From JBKBIP01 sp046297495 (lineage in GTDB: Bacteria; Planctomycetota; Planctomycetia; Gemmatales; Gemmataceae): 64,000 nt of DNA. Shown here one piece after another: positions 57,670-64,000 of this stretch. The stretch is from contig JBKBIP010000016.1 of the NCBI GenBank assembly GCA_046297495.1, positions 1 to 64,000 of the forward strand. Reading direction: 5' to 3'. Within the stretch, counting starts at the first letter, position 1, and each line of letters opens with the position of its first letter. Made by a program: the position numbers and the translations under genes. Below the pieces are notes generated by a model, which worked only from the letters and a program-made list of their open reading frames with translations, did not search any database and was not told the origin of the DNA.

Positions 57670-57711
57670 ATTCATCGATTCACGCTCGGAAACGAGCGTG
57701 AATCGATGAAT
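57670..57711. terminator. Perfect 19-base-pair hairpin with GAAA loop, between convergent genes
   Basis: ATTCATCGATTCACGCTCG (57670-57688) pairs exactly with 57693-57711 around a GAAA tetraloop. It lies between the convergent ruvX and DUF1501 genes and could end both transcripts. There is no T-tract. The ATTCATCG core is shared with the other palindromes of this window. Confidence 0.75.
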
Positions 57712-57725
57712 CCACCTATTCGCGC

Positions 57726-59195
57726 TCACGCGAACAACGTCGTCACCGCTTGCGCCTTGACCAGCTCGCGCGGCTGGTTGAGGTGGTTGTACACGATGGT
57801 TTCGGGATCGATGCCGAAGCTGTGATAGATGGTAGCCAGCAGCTCGCCGGGATGCACGGGATTCTTGCGCGGGCTGGAGCCGGTCTTGTCCGATTCGCCG
57901 TGAACGTAGCCGCGTTTGATGCCGGCGCCGGCGATGACCGAGGTATAGCAATAGGGCCAGTGATCGCGGCCGTCGGCGCTGTTGCTGTTGCCGGAAGTAC
58001 TGACCCCCTTCTGCGGCGACCGGCCGAATTCACCGATGGCCACCACCAGCGTTTCATCCAGCAAGCCGCGCTCGTCCAGGTCGGCGATCAGGGCCGACAA
58101 GCCGCCGTCCAGCATCGGCGCCGATTGGTTCTTCATGCGTTGCGACAACCCAACGTGATGATCCCAAGAGTGGTTGTCGGAGTTGGCGACCTTGGGCCAA
58201 ACCACTTCAACCACGCGGGTTCCCGCCTCGACCAAGCGCCGGGCCAGCAAGCAGCTTTGGCCGAAGGTGTTTCGGCCATAGCGATCGCGCGTCTTGGGGG
58301 CTTCTTGCTTGAGATCGAAGGCGTCGCGTGCTCGGCCCGATAGCACCAAGTTCAAGGCACGATCATAATAATCATCGAGACTGTAATCCGCCACGGCCTT
58401 GTCAATCGTTGGCATCCCGGCGTTGATGGCGTCGCGCAGCTTGGCCCGCCGTTCCAAGCGAGTGGCGAACACTTCCGGGCGCAGCTTCAAATCATCGACC
58501 CGGATACGTTCCATCTTGTTCATATCCATGTCATCGCCGTCGGGGTACAGCGTGTAGGGATCATACGCTTTCCCTAGGAAGCCGGCGGTTCCCCCCTTGC
58601 CGACGACGTTGCTCTCTTGCAATGGCCGGGGGAGCATGACGAAGGGCAGCATCGGCGCCGTCTGCGGCTTAATGCGGATGATGTTGGAGCCAAAGTTTGG
58701 ATAATCACGCGGATCAGGTGGTTCCAACTGGCCGGACGGACTGACCTTGTCCGTCGTGTAGCCGGTCATCATCTGGTAGATGGCGGCAGTGTGGTTAAAC
58801 AAGCCGTTGGGAGTGTAGCTCATCGAGCGAATCATGGTGAATTTATCGTTCACCTGCGCCAGCCTCGGCAGCGTCTCGCAGAATTTGATGCCGGGGAGCT
58901 TGGTGGAGATCGGCGAAAAGATACTGCGGACATTATCAGGGACATTCTCCTTGGGGTCCCACAAGTCGAGATGGCTGGGGCCGCCTTGCAGGAAGATCAT
59001 GATGATGCTCTTGGCCTTGCCCCAGCCGGGACCACCCCCCGTGTGCGCCTCGGCGGCGCGGGCTTGCAGCTGGAACATGCCACCCAGGCTGAGACCCAAC
59101 AACCCCGAGCCGCCCACGCGCAACAAATCGCGCCGGCTCATAGTCAGGTGGGAATCACACAAGTCCTTGCCACGCAATCCGGGGATAATGAGCAT
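57726..59195 (-). CDS. DUF1501 protein
   Basis: A 489-residue DUF1501 protein. A Tat-like leader SRRDLLRVGGSGLLGLSLGG lies at about residues 20-39, behind a short N-terminal extension, followed by an Ala-rich cleavage region. Then come IMIFLQGGPSHLDLWDPK, FGQSCLLARRLVEAGTRVVEV, IGEFGRSPQKGV and GRDHWPYCYTSVIAGAGIKRG. It is longer than the two other DUF1501 proteins here. It lies downstream of the large DUF1549/1553 gene on the same strand, 230 bases away with a gene remnant between them. ATG at 59195 has GGAGA upstream. Confidence 0.93.
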   Translation of the reverse strand: MLIIPGLRGKDLCDSHLTMSRRDLLRVGGSGLLGLSLGGMFQLQARAAEAHTGGGPGWGKAKSIIMIFLQGGPSHLDLWDPKENVPDNVRSIFSPISTKLPGIKFCETLPRLAQVNDKFTMIRSMSYTPNGLFNHTAAIYQMMTGYTTDKVSPSGQLEPPDPRDYPNFGSNIIRIKPQTAPMLPFVMLPRPLQESNVVGKGGTAGFLGKAYDPYTLYPDGDDMDMNKMERIRVDDLKLRPEVFATRLERRAKLRDAINAGMPTIDKAVADYSLDDYYDRALNLVLSGRARDAFDLKQEAPKTRDRYGRNTFGQSCLLARRLVEAGTRVVEVVWPKVANSDNHSWDHHVGLSQRMKNQSAPMLDGGLSALIADLDERGLLDETLVVAIGEFGRSPQKGVSTSGNSNSADGRDHWPYCYTSVIAGAGIKRGYVHGESDKTGSSPRKNPVHPGELLATIYHSFGIDPETIVYNHLNQPRELVKAQAVTTLFA

Positions 59196-59237
59196 GGGGA
59201 GGTCTCCTTTTAGCGGTCAGCTTTCAGCGGTCTGTTG

Positions 59238-59375
59238 TTAATGGTCCGATTTTAGTTTTTGAATGAATCCTGATAACATTCGTTTGATTTCAATTAAATC
59301 CTGCTCCAAGGAAGCATGGGCTTCCGAAGCCAAGAAACCAAGATCACGTACCAGAAGAAGATGATACTCCGTTTC
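59238..59375 (-). pseudogene. Remnant of a four-helix-bundle (S23/IVS-type) gene
   Basis: On the minus strand a frame ending at TAA (59238-59240) reads TEYHLLLVRDLGFLASEAHA, then SLEQDLIEIKRMLSGFIQKL. This is the C-terminal half of the four helix bundle family (E-x-x-L-x-x-A-R-D-L-G-x-L ... R-M-L-x-x-L-I-x-x-L) found near rRNA inserts and as stand-alone genes. A stop codon cuts the frame just upstream at 59376-59378 and no start or N-terminal half is left. GTCAGCTTTCAGC and GTCGGCTTTCAGC flank it. Confidence 0.7.
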
Positions 59376-59424
59376 TCACGCGGAATCCATTTGCGGTCGG
59401 TAGTCGGCTTTCAGCAGCTGATCA

Positions 59425-62400
59425 CTACCGATTAAACAAAAACGCCGGGCTGTTGATCAGCGCCCAGGCGATGTCCTGGGCGGCGGTCAGGCGTTCGTTG
59501 GCTTTTTGCTGGTTGCTCATTGCCACATCTTGACGCAATTGGACCAGCAAGCGATCTTCCGGCAGTGGTTGGCTGACCTCGGCCAGATGGTCGCGCAGCT
59601 CCTTGAGCTTTGGATCAATGGGCAATGGCTTCCGGCTGTCGGCCAAGGCTTGCTGGCGCTTGCCTAATTCTGGATCGATGGTGCGATAGTATTTTAGCAA
59701 ATCCGCCTTTTGTTCATCGGTCCGTTGTTCCTCTGGCACTTTCAGGATCGCCAATAGGTCTTCCGGCAAGCTCAAGCCCACCGGCTGTTGAGCCGTCGTC
59801 ACGGAGAGGCGGAATCGGCCCAGCATGAAATCGTCCTGATTAAACTGATGATACAGCTTGAACGTCAACACGGTACCGCTTTGGTGGCCGATGGGTTGCT
59901 TGGCCTCGAACGTGACCCAGTGAACCAAGCCGGTCGCGCCGGCGATGGCCCAGCCGTTGTTCTGAGCCAGGACGCCATCGAGCAACTGGGCGACATTGAA
60001 ATTCTGCTGGGTGAAGTCGGCCAGCGGTTTGTGTAGCTCCACCTTGGCGATGTTCTTCGGGTCCTGGAGCGGGGCGGCTTCCAGGATGAACTCGTTGAGC
60101 ACGAAGTTGCCGTCGCCGGCTCGGCCCGGCCCGTTACGGGGTAATGATGGGTCCGGCAGCACTTCGAGGCGGATGCCGGTGATCCCTTGCAAATCGGTGT
60201 GAGCCACGATGGTATAGAAGCCCTTGCCGTTCGGCCCCGAAGCCAGGATGGACAAGTCATTCTGTTTTTCCAGCTTGGCCTTGTTGCTGGCTTGCAAGCT
60301 CACGGCATCGAGCGGGGTCCAGTGGATGGCGGTGTTTTGTTTGGCCGCCCATTTCGCCAGTTGCTCCGGCAGTGTGGCCTCGTATTGCTTTAACTCATTG
60401 TCACGCTGCTGAATGAGGGCCTGGCGCTGTTGCTCCTGTTGGGCCAGCCGAGGGGCGATCTCCTGTTCATAGTCGGCCAATTCCTTCTTGGCTTGGGCAA
60501 TCGTCGCTTGCCGCTGTTGTTCCAGCTTGGGAGTGATCTGGGCGACGAAGGCTTCGCGCTCCTTCAGCGCTTGCGTGAGTTTTTGATGGTCCTCGTCGAT
60601 TTGTTCCAGAATGTCCAGGGCCGCCTGGATCTCGGCGGGGGTCGCCGGGCGATTGAGGATGCGCAAGAACAGCTCGTTGACTAGCTTGGCGTCATCCTTC
60701 TCGGTAGCCACTAGCTTGGCGATGTCGTTCTTGGGATCGGCGATAGCCTCGGCCAGTGTCGGACCATTGACCAAGGCCATGACGGGGCCAAGCTGCAAGG
60801 TGTTGATGCGCTCGCACTCGCAAGAGCTTTCGCGGGGCGGTCGGCCAAAGGTGCCGAGGAAGCCGCTGGGCAGCTCCACACCGGAATCGGGCAGTTCCGC
60901 CGCTCGCGTTCCCGCTGGCACGCCGGGGAAGCGCGATTGCGAGCCGGTGACGGTGTTGATGGCGTCGAGCAACACTTCCGCCGGCAAGCGGCGCGGCAAG
61001 GCGTGTGAGTAGTTAATGCGGTCGTCTTCGTTCCATTCGTTCGTGGCGATGGACAACTGATAGGTTCTCGACTTGCAAATCAGCCGGATGACGTGCCGCG
61101 TGTCGAAACCGCTTTGCACGAATTCTTGAGTCAGATAGTTGAGCAATTCCGGGTTGGTGGGTGGATTGCCGGCGCGGATGTCGTCAATCGGATCAATGAT
61201 GCCAACGCCGAACAAGTAACCCCACAAGCGATTGACATAGCTCTTGGCGAAGTACGGATTGTGCGGCGAAGTCAGCCAGGCGGCGAACTGCTCACGGCGG
61301 GAATGGTCCGCCGCGCTCTCTTTCTTCGGTACCTTGTAATCACACTCGAAGGGGAACTTCGGTGGCGCGACAGCGCCGGTGCGTTGGTGGGTCATCTCCC
61401 CTTGGGGCTTGTCGGCGATGATCTCGTACAACGGCTTGCCCCGTTCGACGGCGGTAGCGCCGATTTGCTGATTGCCGCTCTTGGGGTCGGCCTTCAGGTC
61501 AATGCGGGCGAAGAAGGCCGCTGTTTCGTAATAGTGATCTTGCGTCCAACGCTCGAACGGGTGGTCATGGCATTTGTTGCAGTTGAAACGCACTGCCAAG
61601 AAGAGGTGCGTCGTGTTCTCCATGATGTCATCGGGCTGACGCAAGACCTTGTAATAGGAGGCCGCCGGGTTGTCGAGGTTGGATCCCGACGCCGTCAGAA
61701 TTTTCCGCACGAACTCATCATACGGGGTATTGTCGGCCACTTCCTGGCGAATCCAGGCGCGGAAGGCGGCGGCCCCCTGCGGACCGAGGAACTTACGGTT
61801 GACTTGCAGCAGGTCGGCCCATTTGTTGGTCCAATGTTCAATGTATTCCTTGCCGCCGACCAGTTGATCCACCAGCTCATCCCGTTTGAGGCGGCTGTCG
61901 CGCGGGTCGGTCAGGAACTGACGAACCGCATCCGCCGTGGGGGGAAGCCCCGTCAGGTCCAGATAGACCCGGCGGATGAACTCGGCATCAGTACACAGGT
62001 CCGACGGCTGAATCTTCATCCGTTTCCACTTGGCGGCGGTCCATTCGTCGATCTTGTTGAAGATGGGCGGGTCTTGCCAAATGAAGCCGTCGCGGTTCCC
62101 CATGACGGTCACGGTCGTGGCCGCATAGGCCCCTTCATAGCGGACCAACACGGGCGCTTCGCCGCGACGGATGGCTTTCATCACTCCATCCCGGTTGGCG
62201 GTAGCTACTTCGGAGTTACCGCTTTCGATAAAGGCTTCGCGCGTGACATCACGCGTCGCGCCGTCGGCGTAGGTAGCCGTCACCTTCATGGCCTGCGTGG
62301 CGTCGATCCGCTCGATGACTGGATTGACTGGCGTGACTTCCACCTTCACGACGCGCGGCGTGGATAGGTCGAGCTTGGCCCCCTGGGCGATCCAGGCGCG

Positions 62401-64000
62401 AATGATCTCATAGTAGAGTTCGCCGGGCTTGGTCAACTGGCCGCCGACGTGCGGGACGGCCCCGGTTGCCTTGAGTAGCATCAAGCTATCATCGGGAGAC
62501 GCGATATTGACGCGGCGGGATTTCTGCTCATCGGTGAAGGCCCGCACGTCGAACAGCGGATCATAACCACGCAAGGACAGCTTAAAGCCATTCTTGCCTT
62601 GGGCGGAGCCGTGGCAGGTTCCCTGATTGCAACCCATGCGTGACAGGATCGGATTGACGTCACGGATGAAATTTCCCGTCACCACTTGCTTCGGATCGGC
62701 TGGGGTCGGTTCGGGGATTGTCAGCGGCGCTGGCGGGAATTCTTGGACGACTTCCCCGGAAAGGGAATCGATCAGGCGCACCAGGCCGTCGCTACCGGCG
62801 GCGGCGACCATCTTGCCATCGGGCCGAATCGTCACGCCGTAGATGGTCGCCGTAGGCACTTCGGTCCGAATCACTTCAGCGGGATGTTGATTGCGATAAT
62901 CCTCCAGCTCCTTTACTTCCGCTGGCGTGCGGTCGCGGACGGTCTTCGATTCGATGGCCTTGATGCGTGCCGGCATCTGCGTATCGAATTCAAAGGAATA
63001 GATGAACACCTGCCCGCTGCCATCCAGGCCGCCGCCAGCGACGATGCGCTTGCCATCGGGGCTGACAGCCACGCTGAACACGCGCCCCTTCATGGCTGGC
63101 AGCTTGCGGATCAAGTTGGCGTCATCGCCAATGCGCCGGGCCGTTTGACGATGAATGCGATACACCTTCGGCACGCCGTCCGAGCCGCCGACCACGACCT
63201 CATCGCGTTGGGGATGGCGGGTCACGGTTTGCATTCCGCCCTTGAGCGCGCCGGGGGTAATCGAAGTGACATTATCGACGAAGCGCTGCGTGGCCACCTC
63301 GGTCAACTTCATGGTCATGTCCCGGCTGACCGAGACCAGATGCGATCCATCGGCGGAGAACACCGTGTCCAGCACCCAGTCATTATGCGATCCCATCTGC
63401 AACACTTGCTCGCCCGTCTCGGCATCGATGGCCCGCACCAGGTTGTCGGCGCCGCCATAGGCGATCTTGCTGCCATCGGGCGACCAGCTCGCGCCATAGA
63501 CGGTGTCATAGGTCGTGGGCACGGAAAGTTTCAAGCGGTGTTTGGCCACGTCCCACACTTGAATCTCCCCCATGCGTCCTGGCAGCCCCCCCGCGACGGC
63601 CAACAGTTTGCCATCGGGAGAGAAACGCACCGACTCGATGCGCTCGGACAAGCCGACCAACCGGCCTTGCAAGGCGCCAGTGGCAGGATTCAAGAGCAAC
63701 ACTTCATGGAAACCGGCGACGGCGAGCAGCTGGCCATCCGGCGCGTAGTCCAACGCCGTGACCACCGGCTGCCGAGAATAAACCGGCGGATGATCCATGT
63801 CATAGCGGGCGCGGGCATTGATCGGCGTATCATCCTTGGCCCCTTGCGCGATCCAGCGCTGGATCAAGTCGATGTCCGCCGAGAAGAGCGGTGCCTTCCC
63901 TTGCGGCATCGAGGCCTTGCCGTTGACCGGGGTGATGAGTTCGACGAGGTAGCTTTTTTCCGGATGGCCGGGAATGATGGCCGGCTTATCGGACGCCCCT
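59425..64000 (-). CDS. Large WD40-cytochrome-DUF1549-DUF1553 protein (5' end outside window)
   Basis: The frame is open to the window edge, so the protein exceeds 1,520 residues. The visible N-terminus is the end of a planctomycete cytochrome domain (PAIIPGHPEKSYLVE, then SMPQGKAP and IQRWIAQGA). WD40-type beta-propeller repeats follow (residues about 60-400). Next come MGCNQGTCHGSAQGKNGF (Cys-x4-Cys-His), a Big-2-like domain, DUF1549 with EFIRRVYLDLTGLPPTADAV and FNCNKCHDHPF (CxxCH), and DUF1553 with AKSYVNRLWGYLFG. The last 400 residues are unusual: a coiled coil (LEQQRQATIAQAKKELADY) and a discoidin-like part before the closing segment. It is the probable partner of the DUF1501 protein downstream. 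Confidence 0.92.
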   Translation of the reverse strand, partial: GASDKPAIIPGHPEKSYLVELITPVNGKASMPQGKAPLFSADIDLIQRWIAQGAKDDTPINARARYDMDHPPVYSRQPVVTALDYAPDGQLLAVAGFHEVLLLNPATGALQGRLVGLSERIESVRFSPDGKLLAVAGGLPGRMGEIQVWDVAKHRLKLSVPTTYDTVYGASWSPDGSKIAYGGADNLVRAIDAETGEQVLQMGSHNDWVLDTVFSADGSHLVSVSRDMTMKLTEVATQRFVDNVTSITPGALKGGMQTVTRHPQRDEVVVGGSDGVPKVYRIHRQTARRIGDDANLIRKLPAMKGRVFSVAVSPDGKRIVAGGGLDGSGQVFIYSFEFDTQMPARIKAIESKTVRDRTPAEVKELEDYRNQHPAEVIRTEVPTATIYGVTIRPDGKMVAAAGSDGLVRLIDSLSGEVVQEFPPAPLTIPEPTPADPKQVVTGNFIRDVNPILSRMGCNQGTCHGSAQGKNGFKLSLRGYDPLFDVRAFTDEQKSRRVNIASPDDSLMLLKATGAVPHVGGQLTKPGELYYEIIRAWIAQGAKLDLSTPRVVKVEVTPVNPVIERIDATQAMKVTATYADGATRDVTREAFIESGNSEVATANRDGVMKAIRRGEAPVLVRYEGAYAATTVTVMGNRDGFIWQDPPIFNKIDEWTAAKWKRMKIQPSDLCTDAEFIRRVYLDLTGLPPTADAVRQFLTDPRDSRLKRDELVDQLVGGKEYIEHWTNKWADLLQVNRKFLGPQGAAAFRAWIRQEVADNTPYDEFVRKILTASGSNLDNPAASYYKVLRQPDDIMENTTHLFLAVRFNCNKCHDHPFERWTQDHYYETAAFFARIDLKADPKSGNQQIGATAVERGKPLYEIIADKPQGEMTHQRTGAVAPPKFPFECDYKVPKKESAADHSRREQFAAWLTSPHNPYFAKSYVNRLWGYLFGVGIIDPIDDIRAGNPPTNPELLNYLTQEFVQSGFDTRHVIRLICKSRTYQLSIATNEWNEDDRINYSHALPRRLPAEVLLDAINTVTGSQSRFPGVPAGTRAAELPDSGVELPSGFLGTFGRPPRESSCECERINTLQLGPVMALVNGPTLAEAIADPKNDIAKLVATEKDDAKLVNELFLRILNRPATPAEIQAALDILEQIDEDHQKLTQALKEREAFVAQITPKLEQQRQATIAQAKKELADYEQEIAPRLAQQEQQRQALIQQRDNELKQYEATLPEQLAKWAAKQNTAIHWTPLDAVSLQASNKAKLEKQNDLSILASGPNGKGFYTIVAHTDLQGITGIRLEVLPDPSLPRNGPGRAGDGNFVLNEFILEAAPLQDPKNIAKVELHKPLADFTQQNFNVAQLLDGVLAQNNGWAIAGATGLVHWVTFEAKQPIGHQSGTVLTFKLYHQFNQDDFMLGRFRLSVTTAQQPVGLSLPEDLLAILKVPEEQRTDEQKADLLKYYRTIDPELGKRQQALADSRKPLPIDPKLKELRDHLAEVSQPLPEDRLLVQLRQDVAMSNQQKANERLTAAQDIAWALINSPAFLFNR

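Noticed and set aside
61093..62367. 424-residue plus-strand ORF
   Set aside because: Antisense shadow of the DUF1549/DUF1553 gene, whose motifs are unmistakable on the minus strand.
1..64000. Search for CRISPR arrays, intact insertion sequences, prophage genes, restriction-modification or toxin-antitoxin operons
   Set aside because: No regularly spaced repeats, transposase, integrase, phage structural or known defence proteins were recognised in any frame.

Overview
The window looks like a chromosomal segment of a planctomycete, most likely of the Gemmatales type. That placement is an inference from gene content: three DUF1501 proteins with Tat-like leaders, two cytochrome-type DUF1549/DUF1553 proteins, a SpoVG protein carrying a zinc ribbon, a Ser/Thr kinase fused to a DUF1080 domain, an ECF sigma factor, several sulfotransferases, and GC-rich DNA. 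Both ends cut through genes: a HEAT-repeat protein on the left and a very large WD40/cytochrome/DUF1549/DUF1553 protein on the right.

Layout. 0-5 kb: HEAT protein, sugar-phosphate isomerase-like TIM barrel, a gene-poor AT-richer stretch, and a PAS-PAS-SpoIIE phosphatase. 5-12 kb: a small Lys/Ala-rich protein, MlaE-type permease, M50 membrane protease, DUF2203 protein, MtfA-type peptidase, NDH-2-like dehydrogenase and a large secreted protein of unknown role. 12-19 kb: bestrophin, polyprenyl diphosphate synthase, MoaC, a basic protein, a TPR-sulfotransferase and a CDF metal transporter. 19-28 kb: DUF1501, FkbM methyltransferase, a second sulfotransferase, a DUF1549/1553-DUF1501 operon and a threonine synthase-like enzyme. 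28-36 kb: IspE, SpoVG with zinc ribbon, a third sulfotransferase, Tat-exported sulfite oxidase-type enzyme, acyl-CoA synthetase, an ABC ATPase followed by an ECF sigma factor. 36-49 kb: methyltransferase, GlsB-like protein, two SDR enzymes, two secreted unknowns, FHA-GAF-SpoIIE phosphatase, a broken nuclease gene, ClpS, an acetolactate synthase-like enzyme, the kinase-DUF1080 fusion and tRNA-Ser(UGA). 49-64 kb: epimerase, GyrA, Gfo/Idh/MocA oxidoreductase, OFA-type MFS transporter, a second nuclease fragment, GDP-mannose pyrophosphorylase, RuvX, DUF1501, a four-helix-bundle gene remnant, and the large DUF1549/1553 protein.

Most genes are housekeeping or typical planctomycete accessory genes in short runs. 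Recurrent themes are surface/glycan modification (three sulfotransferases, FkbM, SAM methyltransferase, epimerase, ManC), signalling (two SpoIIE-type phosphatases, one kinase, one ECF sigma factor) and the exported DUF1501/DUF1549 pairs.

The strongest non-genic signal is a set of short palindromes in intergenic space. Several share the core GATTCATCG/CGAAACGATGAATC, and several sit exactly between convergent genes. Two decayed copies of the same PD-(D/E)XK (Rpn-like) nuclease gene also lie about 12 kb apart. I found no CRISPR array, intact insertion sequence, prophage or recognisable defence island, and nothing that I would claim as a complete new system.
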